From Bacteroidota bacterium (GTDB lineage Bacteria; Bacteroidota; Bacteroidia; Chitinophagales; LD1): DNA of 64,000 nt. The notes under the pieces were generated by a model. The model was given only the letters and a program-made list of their open reading frames with translations. It had not been told where the DNA came from and did no database searches. Position numbers and translations under genes: made by a program. The DNA lies in NCBI GenBank assembly GCA_018267385.1, contig JAFDYN010000012.1, positions 1-64,000 on the forward strand. Reading direction: 5' to 3'. Of this stretch, positions 25,150 through 32,491 are shown in pieces. Position 1 is the first letter of the stretch. The number at the start of each line of letters is the position of its first letter.

Positions 25150-25260
25150 ATGAGTACACTGTCGATAGATCTGCGTGCGCTGAGTGCCGTCACCTATATG
25201 GTACACTATGAGACGGAGGGGAAGGCTCTGCTAGACACAAAGCTGATAGTGACAAAGTGA
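25150..25260 (+). pseudogene. Remnant of a T9SS type A C-terminal sorting domain
   Basis: An open stretch of 36 codons from ATG to TGA encodes a short sorting-domain tail: SIDLRALSAVTYMVHYE followed by TEGKALLDTKLIVTK. This is the closing part of a T9SS type A domain, where 'DLSALPAGTYIVxxxT..GxxxxxKLIVxK' is usual. No signal peptide, passenger or upstream half of the domain exists. The fragment is bounded by interspersed repeats on both sides, so the rest of the gene was probably lost by deletion or rearrangement. Confidence 0.7.
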
Positions 25261-25267
25261 TCGGCTG

Positions 25268-25302
25268 TTAAGTCTCCCCTTTGGGGAGATTTAGAGGGGC
25301 CG
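25268..25302 (+). repeat. TCTCCC(C)TTTGGGGAGATTTAGAGGGG repeat, copy 2
   Basis: Hairpin TCTCCCC-TTT-GGGGAGA (25273-25289) followed by TTTAGAGGGGCCGC, almost the same as at 22415-22448 but with one more GC pair. It starts 7 bases after the T9SS remnant stop. Confidence 0.78.
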
Positions 25303-25329
25303 CACTACCACATATCTCCCGCATAATTT

Positions 25330-25337
25330 TACATTTG
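25330..25337 (+). promoter_or_regulatory. Likely -7 element of the SirB-cytochrome c gene (TACATTTG)
   Basis: TACATTTG fits TAnnTTTG, 20 bases before the ATG at 25358. No matching -33 TTG is seen. Confidence 0.42.
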
Positions 25338-25357
25338 TATGACAAAAGTCACTCACC

Positions 25358-25987
25358 ATGGATTACCATCTCATCGTCGTCGCGCATCGCGTATTTGTTA
25401 CCGCATTTTTGCTGCACTATGTATGGAAGACCTTCCTGCTGGTCAGCAATAAGAAAGATACTCTCGCCGCCTATACCGCCAAGACACGTATAGCCGAAAT
25501 GGTCGTATCGCTCTGCTTCCTGCTCACAGGTTTTTATCTGGTGTATAAAAGCCCGCCGCTGTCGGTAATAATGTGGACTAAGATTGCTATGGTATTTGCA
25601 TCTATCCCTATCGCTATCATCGGCTTCAAGCGCGGCATCAAGCCGATGGCTATCGTGGCGGTGCTGCTGATAGTGGGGGCCTACGGCCTGGCCGAGATGA
25701 ATAAAGCAAAATTTAAGAAGGAAGATAAAAAGGCTGTAGATACAAGTACTGTAGAAGGCGGACCAGTCGCTGTGGGCAAAGCTATTTATACTGTAAAGTG
25801 TATTGCCTGTCACGGTGAAAATGGCGACTTAGGTTTATCCGGCGCCAAGAATCTCAAGATCACAACCCTCACTGACGACCAGCAGAAGGACATCATCCTG
25901 CATGGCAAAGGCGGCATGAGCGCCTTCCCACTGCCTGATGACCAGCTGAACGGTGTCATAGCCTACCTCAAGACGCTGAAGCAGTAA
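25358..25987 (+). CDS. SirB-like membrane domain fused to cytochrome c
   Basis: A 209-residue protein. The N-terminal half has four membrane segments (about 2-25, 42-63, 68-90, 93-112) with the SirB-like beginning MDYHLIVVAHRVFVTAFLLH, including conserved-looking His residues. A charged linker (KAKFKKEDKK) leads to a class I cytochrome c domain (about 140-209) with the heme-binding CIACHG and probable axial Met in KGGMSAFP. The heme domain should face the periplasm, giving a membrane-tethered electron carrier. Partner enzymes are not adjacent. The fusion is the noteworthy part. Confidence 0.82.
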   Translation: MDYHLIVVAHRVFVTAFLLHYVWKTFLLVSNKKDTLAAYTAKTRIAEMVVSLCFLLTGFYLVYKSPPLSVIMWTKIAMVFASIPIAIIGFKRGIKPMAIVAVLLIVGAYGLAEMNKAKFKKEDKKAVDTSTVEGGPVAVGKAIYTVKCIACHGENGDLGLSGAKNLKITTLTDDQQKDIILHGKGGMSAFPLPDDQLNGVIAYLKTLKQ

Positions 25988-26003
25988 ATACCATCTATGG
26001 CGA

Positions 26004-26834
26004 CTATTGAGCCGTGCTACCGGCCAGTAGCTCTTTGACCCGCTCTATGGAGAGCTGTGGCGGAGTGTAGTCATATTCCTTTACCATAGGATACCGCCCG
26101 ACGGGCTCGGAAAAGTCATTGGCCAGGTAAAAGCTGAAAGGCACCAGATAGGCACGCACACGCTGAGCGGCGCGGTCGAGCCAGTGAAACCTCATCTCTA
26201 CATCAGGATGCAGCGCACCAAAGTGCACCACCGGCCGGGAGTGGCCGGAGTGATTGACATGTGAGCCATGGAGTGTCTTGTCCAGATAGATGACGAGATC
26301 TCCTGCCTGGCACTCTATGGTCTGCGCCAGAGGGATAAGCTCAGTCAGCATCCCTCTATACGGCCACTCACAAAACATAGGAAGCATGTAATCAAAAACG
26401 CGATGGCTGCCCGGCAGCGCAAAGAGCGCCCCGTTTTGCAGCGTGGTATCTACGAGCGGCATCCATAGATTGCGGTACTGGTACTGCTCCTCATCTGCTA
26501 TAGAGAAATCACGATGCAGGTCACACTCGCTATACTTATTATTGTTCTTTGACATAAAGGTGCCCACCGGGGCATAATACGATACAAAGAGTGCATCGAG
26601 GCGCGGCCTGAGGATATGCAGTATCTGCTCGCTCATGCTCATAGCTCCATCCTCACTCTGGTTATAGAGGCTATTCCACATACCGGCATCTGGCTCCGGC
26701 GCGGGATGGTTTCGCCGGTAGATGTCCAGCAGTGCTGTGACCTCTGCGGCTGAGAGGAAATGGGGTATCCGTATATATCCTGTATCCTGTAGCTCCCTCT
26801 CCAGGGCCGGATCATTCAGCTGCGCTACTTTCAT
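26004..26834 (-). CDS. Phytanoyl-CoA dioxygenase (PhyH) family protein
   Basis: A 276-residue Fe(II)/2-oxoglutarate-type oxygenase. The metal motif HxD is in CDLHRDFS, the distal His in LDKTLHGSHVNHSGHSRPVVHFG with a following Arg that would bind 2-oxoglutarate, and NGALFALPGSHR is the usual beta-strand before it. The start MKVAQLNDPALE is the only good one. It stands alone between convergent or distant genes, so the hydroxylated substrate (lipid, amino acid or secondary metabolite) cannot be predicted. Confidence 0.85.
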   Translation of the reverse strand: MKVAQLNDPALERELQDTGYIRIPHFLSAAEVTALLDIYRRNHPAPEPDAGMWNSLYNQSEDGAMSMSEQILHILRPRLDALFVSYYAPVGTFMSKNNNKYSECDLHRDFSIADEEQYQYRNLWMPLVDTTLQNGALFALPGSHRVFDYMLPMFCEWPYRGMLTELIPLAQTIECQAGDLVIYLDKTLHGSHVNHSGHSRPVVHFGALHPDVEMRFHWLDRAAQRVRAYLVPFSFYLANDFSEPVGRYPMVKEYDYTPPQLSIERVKELLAGSTAQ

Positions 26835-26864
26835 ATATATGAAGATAGTCAGAGTACCATAAAT

Positions 26865-26902
26865 AAAAAAGGCGCTGCCGGGATACGGACAACGCCTTTT
26901 TT
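26865..26902 (-). terminator. Terminator of the SWIB gene
   Basis: AAAAAAGGCG (26865-26874) pairs perfectly with CGCCTTTTTT (26893-26902). On the minus strand the hairpin is followed by the T run expected for intrinsic termination, 17 bases after the SWIB stop. Confidence 0.85.
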
Positions 26903-26918
26903 AAAAGAGGTCAGCAGC

Positions 26919-27314
26919 TTAGCTGAGGTGCTTGTTGACCAGCTTGGTCATTTCAAACATGCTCACTTGCTTCTTGCCACCGAATACCTTCTGGAGGTTT
27001 GCGTCAGCATTGATGTTGCGCTTCTCCTTAGGATCCTGCAGCTTGTTCTTCTTGATGTACTCCCAGAGTTTCTTGGTCACCTCTGTGCGTGGGAGTGGCT
27101 TGCTGCCTACTACGGCGTGCAGTGCCTCGCCTACGTTCATAGGCTTCATGAAAGAAGGGTTTGGAGTCCTCTTCTTAGCTGCCTTCTTAGGGGCTGCTTT
27201 TTTAGCAACTGCTTTCTTAGGAGCTGCTTTTTTTGCAACAGCTTTTTTCGGAGCTGCTTTCTTTGCTGCAGCTTTTTTCGGAGCTGCTTTCTTTGCTGGT
27301 TTCTTTGTTGCCAT
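26919..27314 (-). CDS. SWIB/MDM2 domain protein with histone H1-like Lys/Ala/Pro tail
   Basis: A 131-residue basic protein. Residues 1-48 form a tandem repeat of the unit KKAAPKKA(V/A)A, like histone H1 tails and the chlamydial Hc proteins. Residues 50-131 form a SWIB domain (NPSFMKPMNVGEALHAVVG, then TKKLWEYIKKNKLQDP, then MFEMTKLVNKHL). The tail should bind DNA without sequence preference, so this is a probable nucleoid-associated protein. The tail is encoded by a degenerate 12- to 30-base DNA repeat, so its length may vary between strains. A strong terminator follows. Confidence 0.88.
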   Translation of the reverse strand: MATKKPAKKAAPKKAAAKKAAPKKAVAKKAAPKKAVAKKAAPKKAAKKRTPNPSFMKPMNVGEALHAVVGSKPLPRTEVTKKLWEYIKKNKLQDPKEKRNINADANLQKVFGGKKQVSMFEMTKLVNKHLS

Positions 27315-27515
27315 GTACTTGGTTTAAATGGTCAATTAATAAGTCTAAATGTATTAAATAAATCTCTGAGAAATGAAATCTACGATAATAACATTGTGGA
27401 TATCCTCATGGGAGGTGGCCCGGGGGTATCGGCCCGGCCATTTTGCCACGGCAGCCGCTTGCATTTTTGCAGGCATTTTATTGCCTCATTTGTTTCTCCC
27501 TTGCAGGAGATTTTT

Positions 27516-27523
27516 TAGTTTTG
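27516..27523 (+). promoter_or_regulatory. Likely -7 element of mgtE (TAGTTTTG)
   Basis: TAGTTTTG fits TAnnTTTG and lies 60 bases upstream of the mgtE ATG. A TTTG lies 23 bases upstream (27489-27492), near the upper limit of spacing. It overlaps a weak TCTCC/GGAGA hairpin with a T run. Confidence 0.4.
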
Positions 27524-27583
27524 CGCGCCCCGCTGAGGCGGGACTATTATTCACTAACTGATCAGATATGCCCCCGACGACAC

Positions 27584-28912
27584 ATGGTACAGGAGACAGA
27601 TACACCGGTAGCAGTGCATCCATCGGACATTGCATATCAGATCGCCGAGCTGGACGATAGGGAGAAGGCCTTTGCCTTTCTCCGGCTGCCGGCACATCAG
27701 AAATCCATCGTTTTCTCCTATCTCTCACAGTCTGACCAGCACCATGTGCTGCGCGAGCTGGGCAATAAGGAGATATCAGACATCGTGAATGCGATGACCC
27801 CGGACGACCGGACCAAGATGTTTGAGAACTTTCCCGATGAGCTGATACGCAAGATCATACGCCTGCTGAACGATGAGGAGCGCAAAGTAGCAGTGACCCT
27901 GCTGGGCTACCCTCAGGACAGCGTAGGCCGTATCATGACCCCTCACTACATACAGGCACGCGAAAACCAAACCGTAGGCGATGTACTGCGCAATATCAAG
28001 CAAAACGGCAAGCGCGCTGAGACCCTCAACACGATCTATGTGGTGGATGACCACAACAAACTGATAGACGATATACAGATCGGCGTATTTCTCCTGGCTG
28101 ATGACGATACTAAAGTATCTGCGCTGATGGACTACAATTTTGTATCACTACGCAGTACTATGAATAAGGATGAGGCGGTGGCCGTATTTGAGCGATATGA
28201 CCGCAATGCGCTGCCTGTGATCTCTGAGAGCGGCATTTTGGTAGGCATAGTGACTATAGATGACATCGTAGACGTGATAGAGTGGCAGAGCACCAAGGAT
28301 ATCCAGAAGTTTGGTGGTCTGGAGGCGCTGGACTATCCGTATATCAATACACCTTTCTTCTCGCTGATATCAAAGCGTGCCGGCTGGCTCATCGTCCTCT
28401 TTCTCGGAGAGATGGCTACGGCCACGGCTATGGGCTACTTTGATGTAGAGATATCAAAGGCAGTGGTACTGGCACTCTTCATCCCGCTCATCATCTCCAG
28501 CGGGGGCAATAGCGGATCGCAGGCGGCGACACTGATCATACGCGCCATGTCACTGCAGGAGATCACCGTCAGGGACTGGTGGTTTGTGATGCGGCGTGAG
28601 ATACTATCGGGCCTCACCCTCGGTGTGATACTAGGCGCGATAGGCTTTGTGCGCATCATCCTCTGGCAAAAACTGCACTGGTACAATTACACGGAGCACT
28701 ACCTGCTGGTAGCGGTGACGATCTTCTGCTCACTGATCGGTATCGTGATGTGGGGTACACTATCCGGCTCTATGATACCTATACTGCTCAAGAGGCTGGG
28801 ACTAGACCCAGCCACATCCTCCGCCCCACTGGTAGCCACGCTGGTAGATGTGACGGGGCTAGTGATCTACTTTACAATTGCAGCTATTATCCTGAAGGGG
28901 ACCCTGCTTTAA
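27584..28912 (+). CDS. mgtE: Magnesium transporter MgtE
   Basis: A 442-residue Mg2+ channel. The start at 27584 (MVQETDTPVAV) fits the cytosolic N domain; longer in-frame starts run through the promoter region. The N domain (about 20-120, ELDDREKAFAFLRLP, helical), two CBS domains (about 125-245, GRIMTPHYIQARENQTVGDVL and ALPVISESGILVGIVTIDDIVDVIE) and the membrane domain of five helices (about 270-440) are all present. The selectivity-filter region reads PLIISSGGNSGSQAATLIIRA and VATLVDVTGLVIYF. CBS domains gate the pore by binding Mg2+ and nucleotides. Confidence 0.95.
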   Translation: MVQETDTPVAVHPSDIAYQIAELDDREKAFAFLRLPAHQKSIVFSYLSQSDQHHVLRELGNKEISDIVNAMTPDDRTKMFENFPDELIRKIIRLLNDEERKVAVTLLGYPQDSVGRIMTPHYIQARENQTVGDVLRNIKQNGKRAETLNTIYVVDDHNKLIDDIQIGVFLLADDDTKVSALMDYNFVSLRSTMNKDEAVAVFERYDRNALPVISESGILVGIVTIDDIVDVIEWQSTKDIQKFGGLEALDYPYINTPFFSLISKRAGWLIVLFLGEMATATAMGYFDVEISKAVVLALFIPLIISSGGNSGSQAATLIIRAMSLQEITVRDWWFVMRREILSGLTLGVILGAIGFVRIILWQKLHWYNYTEHYLLVAVTIFCSLIGIVMWGTLSGSMIPILLKRLGLDPATSSAPLVATLVDVTGLVIYFTIAAIILKGTLL

Positions 28913-28943
28913 TTTCGGTTTTCTACATAGTATCCTCTGCTCA

Positions 28944-29090
28944 GTGACTTATGCAGTAGTAACAGGCAAAATGCTGCCGGCCGATAGTGCCAACTACAAA
29001 ATCAAACTAAGCGGGAAAGCGGCGCGGAATATAGACCTAAAGGACTACAATACAGTAGAAGTGGGCTGCTATACGCCTCCTATACATTAG
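28944..29090 (+). CDS. Short open reading frame, unrecognised (possible gene remnant)
   Basis: Between mgtE and the SDR gene an open stretch from a GTG codon to TAG encodes 48 residues. It has a protein-like composition: AVVTGKMLPADSANYKIKLS followed by GKAARNIDLKDYNTVEVGCY. The frame stays open upstream to the mgtE stop region, so the true start is unclear and an ATG exists at the KM-L position. I do not recognise the family. It could be the 3' end of a decayed gene rather than a working gene. Confidence 0.3.
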   Translation: MTYAVVTGKMLPADSANYKIKLSGKAARNIDLKDYNTVEVGCYTPPIH

Positions 29091-29125
29091 CAGGCTTTAC
29101 TATCTTTAGGGCAAAACACTGATAC

Positions 29126-29932
29126 GTGAAAAACTTTAAAGATAAGATAGCCGTGATCACAGGCGCAGGCTCAGGCATGGGCCGCTCCCTGGCTGTGCAG
29201 ATGGCCGCAGAGGGGGCGCTAGTACTCCTGTCAGACATCAATGAAACCGGCCTGGCAGAGACGCGCAAACTGATAGGCAGCGGCCGCTGCAAAACCTACA
29301 AGGTAGACGTAGGTGATAAGGAGCAGGTATATGCATTTGCCGGGCAGGTGCTGGCCGAGTATGGCTACATAGATGTGCTGATCAATAATGCCGGCATAGC
29401 CATAGGCGAGGCCAGCCTGATGGAGATACCGCTGGAGGATTTTGAACGGCTGATCAATATCAACCTGTGGGGGGTGATACACCATACGCGCGCTTTTCTC
29501 GATGTGATGCTCACCAGGCCCGAGGCAGCTATCGCTAATACCAGCAGCGTTTTTGGCCTGATGGGTATCCCTACACAGATACCGTATTGCATCAGCAAGT
29601 TTGCTGTGCGCGGCTTCTCAGACGCGCTCAGACTGGAGCTCAGCGGTACCAATGTATCCGTGACCTGCATTCACCCGGGCGGTATAGACACCAATATCGT
29701 GGCCAACGGCATCCACTATAACGGCAAGAAAGATGTGACCGTAGAGAAATTTAAAGAACTCGTGATGACAAGCTCTGACAAAGCAGCTACGATCATTCTC
29801 AATGCGATACGCCGCAAGGCCAAGCGCGTGATGGTAGGGCCGGATGCAAAACTCATCCGCATCATGACGCAACTGGCACCGGGTGTGGTAGACAGAGAGA
29901 TACTGCGCCGCAGGGCTAATCTGAGCCTCTGA
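29126..29932 (+). CDS. Short-chain dehydrogenase/reductase (SDR) family oxidoreductase
   Basis: A 268-residue classical SDR. The cofactor motif TGAGSGMG (about 12-19), NNAG (about 88-91), catalytic Ser in NTSSVFGL (about 140) and YCISK (Tyr about 153, Lys about 157) are all present. The start is GTG at 29126 (VKNFKDKIAVITG). A basic C-terminal tail follows the core, as in acetoin dehydrogenase-like and fungal ketoreductase-like members. Substrate unknown. It is probably transcribed alone. Confidence 0.9.
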   Translation: MKNFKDKIAVITGAGSGMGRSLAVQMAAEGALVLLSDINETGLAETRKLIGSGRCKTYKVDVGDKEQVYAFAGQVLAEYGYIDVLINNAGIAIGEASLMEIPLEDFERLININLWGVIHHTRAFLDVMLTRPEAAIANTSSVFGLMGIPTQIPYCISKFAVRGFSDALRLELSGTNVSVTCIHPGGIDTNIVANGIHYNGKKDVTVEKFKELVMTSSDKAATIILNAIRRKAKRVMVGPDAKLIRIMTQLAPGVVDREILRRRANLSL

Positions 29933-30000
29933 ATACACTTTGAACCATATAGATATAGAACTGATGCAGAGCTATCGCCGCTATCAAACAGTACTTTTGC

Positions 30001-30063
30001 GCGCGCTGCGTTCTCTGCGGTGAATAACTAATTCCTTTTGCGTTTCCGCGTTTTTGCGGTTAA
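30001..30063 (+). repeat. Interspersed repeat of the 'tgcgttctctgcggtgaa ... gcgtttttgcggtt' type
   Basis: GCTGCGTTCTCTGCGGTGAA is followed by CCTTTTGCGTTTCCGCG and TTTTTGCGGTTAA. The unit TGCG-TTxxT-GCGGT occurs twice within 60 bases. From memory, this phrase is a dispersed repeat in many unrelated bacterial genomes. It forms the leader of the ArsC/Spx-family gene at 30079. A TACTTTTG at 29992-29999 could be its -7 element. Confidence 0.55.
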
Positions 30064-30078
30064 GGTTATGTTAGCAGC

Positions 30079-30426
30079 ATGATCAGGATATACGGCATCA
30101 AGAACTGCGACACTATGCAGAAGGCCATTAAGTGGCTGGATGCAAAAAAGACACCTTATGAGTTTCACAACTATAAAGAGTCAGGTATAGACAAAGCTAC
30201 GCTACAGACCTGGCTGGAGCACTTTCCCACGGATAAGCTGATCAATACCAAGGGTACAACCTACCGTGCCCTCACGGACACGGAAAAAGCAAGTATCAGC
30301 AACAAGTCCAAAGCGATAAACCTGATGATCAAGAATCCATCTCTGATCAAGCGACCGGTATGGGATCTGGGCGGTGGAAAGTTCTTTCTCGGATGGGATG
30401 AAAAGGCGCTGGCCGAATTGATCTAA
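30079..30426 (+). CDS. ArsC/Spx/YffB family thioredoxin-fold protein
   Basis: A 115-residue thioredoxin-fold protein. The single N-terminal Cys is in IYGIKNCDTMQKA (Cys10), with no CXXC partner. The C-terminal half has LINTKGTTYRAL and SLIKRPVWDLGGGKFFLGWD, including the cis-Pro region RPV. This combination fits the YffB/Spx-like subgroup (often called ArsC family reductase) rather than true arsenate reductase, because no ars genes are near. The reaction is unknown for most members. It is probably transcribed alone behind a dispersed repeat. Confidence 0.87.
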   Translation: MIRIYGIKNCDTMQKAIKWLDAKKTPYEFHNYKESGIDKATLQTWLEHFPTDKLINTKGTTYRALTDTEKASISNKSKAINLMIKNPSLIKRPVWDLGGGKFFLGWDEKALAELI

Positions 30427-30531
30427 AGCAAAGCCCTTTCTCTCTGACTACCAGAGCACTTACCCTTACCATTCACTTTACTTTTATCACAAAAGACCCG
30501 ATCCCGTCACCCTGAGGGGGTGTGAGGTATG

Positions 30532-30539
30532 TACCTTTG
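30532..30539 (+). promoter_or_regulatory. Likely -7 element of the DUF4397-like gene (TACCTTTG)
   Basis: TACCTTTG fits TAnnTTTG, 40 bases upstream of the ATG at 30580. No correctly spaced TTG is visible. Confidence 0.42.
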
Positions 30540-30579
30540 ACATCGTAATATTTAATCACTATCAAACTCTACCATTATC

Positions 30580-31275
30580 ATGAAAAAGATCATCACCGCA
30601 GCAGCTACCATACTCCTGCTGGCTGCCTGCCACAAAGACAACACCACCACCTCAAACCCTAACGACAAAACGCATATCCAGTTTGTCAGTGCCTCGCCGT
30701 CTGAGCAGCATCCGGACCTGTACCTGCTGGGGAGCAGCGCCCCGCAGGTAGCAGACTTCTACTACTACCTTCCTACCGGCTATGACCAGCCGCGCATAGC
30801 TGACCTGACAGTCACTATCAAGGACGCCGCACATGGCACGGTGCTGACCAGCGGTCCGCTAGCCTGTAGCAAGGACTCTTTCTACAGCTGGTTTCTCTAT
30901 GATACTTTCCCAAACCTGAAAGCCTATCTGACCACTGATGTGCGCCTCACCTCTATACCTGCCAATAAGGCGGCAGTAAAATTTGTAAATCTGTGCCCTA
31001 ATGGTGGTAACCTGCACTATCGCATACAGGGGGGTGCAGACCTGAGCACAGATCTGGGATATGCAGGTACTACTCCTGCCACGTCCACTACCCAATACCT
31101 CCTCATGGATACCGGCTGGCAGAATATAGAAGTAGTGAACAGCAGCTCAGTAGTGGTTAGTACTTTCCAGAATTTCTACGCACGTACCGGAGCTTACTAC
31201 ACACTCTGGACCACTGGCTATGTGGGTGGTACGGGCGACTATGTACCGTATACAGGCTGGACAGAAGATCATTGA
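30580..31275 (+). CDS. DUF4397-like lipoprotein
   Basis: A 231-residue lipoprotein with signal peptide and lipobox (MKKIITAAATILLLAAC). The mature protein is beta-rich and contains the phrase KAAVKFVNLCPNGGNLHYRI (about 130-149), which matches the DUF4397 pattern of '..VRFVNxxPNxGxLDVxxxG'. It should sit on the outer or inner membrane surface. Many Bacteroidota encode several such lipoproteins with unknown roles, possibly cell-surface adhesion. It is convergent with the EGF-like lipoprotein, with a 1-base gap between stops. Confidence 0.75.
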   Translation: MKKIITAAATILLLAACHKDNTTTSNPNDKTHIQFVSASPSEQHPDLYLLGSSAPQVADFYYYLPTGYDQPRIADLTVTIKDAAHGTVLTSGPLACSKDSFYSWFLYDTFPNLKAYLTTDVRLTSIPANKAAVKFVNLCPNGGNLHYRIQGGADLSTDLGYAGTTPATSTTQYLLMDTGWQNIEVVNSSSVVVSTFQNFYARTGAYYTLWTTGYVGGTGDYVPYTGWTEDH

Positions 31276-31276
31276 T

Positions 31277-31837
31277 CTATCTCGTCCAGGTACCGGAGCA
31301 GGTATAGGAGTTGCCATTGGTAGAGTCTACGATGGTATACTGTATAGACAAAACACCACTGGCATACGAGCCGCTGCCGGATATATACTGGCGCGTGGGA
31401 GCATCGGGCTGCTGTAGCGGCACGGTCAGATTGTTTCCCCGGCAGGTAGCTGTGACACTATTGAGAAAAAAGCTATTGCTCAGGTGAGACAAGTAGACCT
31501 GATCGTACTGAGACGGTGACACGAGAACGGATGCAGTGTATGAACGCGATCCTGATGCACTGCCGGATACACTTTCAGAGACTGTGTAGTTTTGATATAT
31601 GAACTTTGCCCTGCTCAGGGTATTGCAGTCAGAGCCTTCATATCCGCCTCTGCAGGAGTCACAGTGTTGCCCGGTGAAATTGCCCGGGCAGCTACAGGTA
31701 CCATTGGCACAGGTACCACCATTCTGGCAGTATTGGGTAGCGCAGGCATCAGAAGAGCGGGAGCATGAAGTGAGAGCCATCAGGCCGGCAATAATGGCGA
31801 GTGCAAAAAGAGAGATCGTTAGTTTTCTTTTGTCCAT
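31277..31837 (-). CDS. Lipoprotein with EGF-like domain
   Basis: A 186-residue lipoprotein. The signal peptide ends in the lipobox MALTSC (Cys25). Residues 32-61 form an EGF-like domain with six Cys (CATQYCQNGGTCANGTCSCP and HCDSC), followed by a laminin-like GGYEGSDC. The remaining 115 residues are Ser/Thr/Tyr-rich beta sheet with no match that I recognise. EGF-like domains are uncommon in bacteria but recur on Bacteroidota surface lipoproteins. Disulfides imply a periplasmic or surface location. Confidence 0.8.
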   Translation of the reverse strand: MDKRKLTISLFALAIIAGLMALTSCSRSSDACATQYCQNGGTCANGTCSCPGNFTGQHCDSCRGGYEGSDCNTLSRAKFIYQNYTVSESVSGSASGSRSYTASVLVSPSQYDQVYLSHLSNSFFLNSVTATCRGNNLTVPLQQPDAPTRQYISGSGSYASGVLSIQYTIVDSTNGNSYTCSGTWTR

Positions 31838-31905
31838 GACGTTTGTAGATTTGATGATCTCACTAAAGTAGCATAATCTCCACTTCCCAAAAATCGCCTC
31901 CTATC

Positions 31906-32487
31906 ATGAAAAGCATCACCGTCTTCTGCGGGGCCAGTACCGGCAACGATCCCATCTATGTATCTGTAGCGCGCCTAGTGGGCGCGACGCTGGCTGCCGC
32001 CGGTGTACGAGTCATATATGGCGGCGCCTGTATAGGCGTGATGGGCGCTGTGGCAGATGCAGCCCTGGAGGCAGGTGGACATGTGGTGGGTGTCATCCCT
32101 TATTTTCTGCGCAGCAGAGAGGTGGCACACTATGGCCTGTCAGATCTCATCATCACCGAGACCATGCACGAGCGCAAGATGAAGATGCAGGAACTCTGCG
32201 ATGGCTTTATAGCGCTGCCGGGAGGCTTTGGCACGCTGGAGGAGCTCTTTGAGGTGCTGACCTGGGCACAGCTGGGACTGCATACCAAACCCATAGGCCT
32301 GCTGAATACAGACGGCTACTATGACAGCCTGATAGCGATGGCAGATGATATGGTGACGCGCGGCTTCCTGAAACCGGTGTATAGAAACATGCTACTGACG
32401 AGTAATGAGATGGGCGACCTGCTGCATCAGATGCAGGTCTATAGGGCTCCTGAGGTGGAGAAGTGGCTCACAGACGAGACTACGTGA
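31906..32487 (+). CDS. LOG family protein (TIGR00730 type)
   Basis: A 193-residue Rossmann-fold protein of the LOG/'lysine decarboxylase-like' family. The nucleotide-binding sequence SITVFCGASTGND and the signature PGGFGTLEELFEVLTWAQLG (about 104-123) are intact, including the catalytic Arg/Glu area MHERKMKMQEL. Homologues release cytokinin-type bases from nucleotide monophosphates (phosphoribohydrolase activity). The physiological role in bacteria is unclear. The 3' neighbour is convergent, with 4 bases between stops. Confidence 0.92.
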   Translation: MKSITVFCGASTGNDPIYVSVARLVGATLAAAGVRVIYGGACIGVMGAVADAALEAGGHVVGVIPYFLRSREVAHYGLSDLIITETMHERKMKMQELCDGFIALPGGFGTLEELFEVLTWAQLGLHTKPIGLLNTDGYYDSLIAMADDMVTRGFLKPVYRNMLLTSNEMGDLLHQMQVYRAPEVEKWLTDETT

Positions 32488-32491
32488 TAGC

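Noticed and set aside
22058-25357. Clusters of short repeats as a CRISPR array
   Set aside because: The repeats are different palindromes with irregular spacing, with no unique equal-length spacers and no cas genes nearby.
27494-27516. A hairpin plus T run in the mgtE leader as a possible Mg2+ riboswitch terminator
   Set aside because: The stem is only five pairs (TCTCC/GGAGA), no M-box or ykoK core is seen, and the T run overlaps the -7 element, so it lies upstream of the transcription start.
30079-30426. Arsenate reductase assignment
   Set aside because: Only one Cys is present and no ars genes are near; the protein fits the YffB/Spx-like subgroup better.
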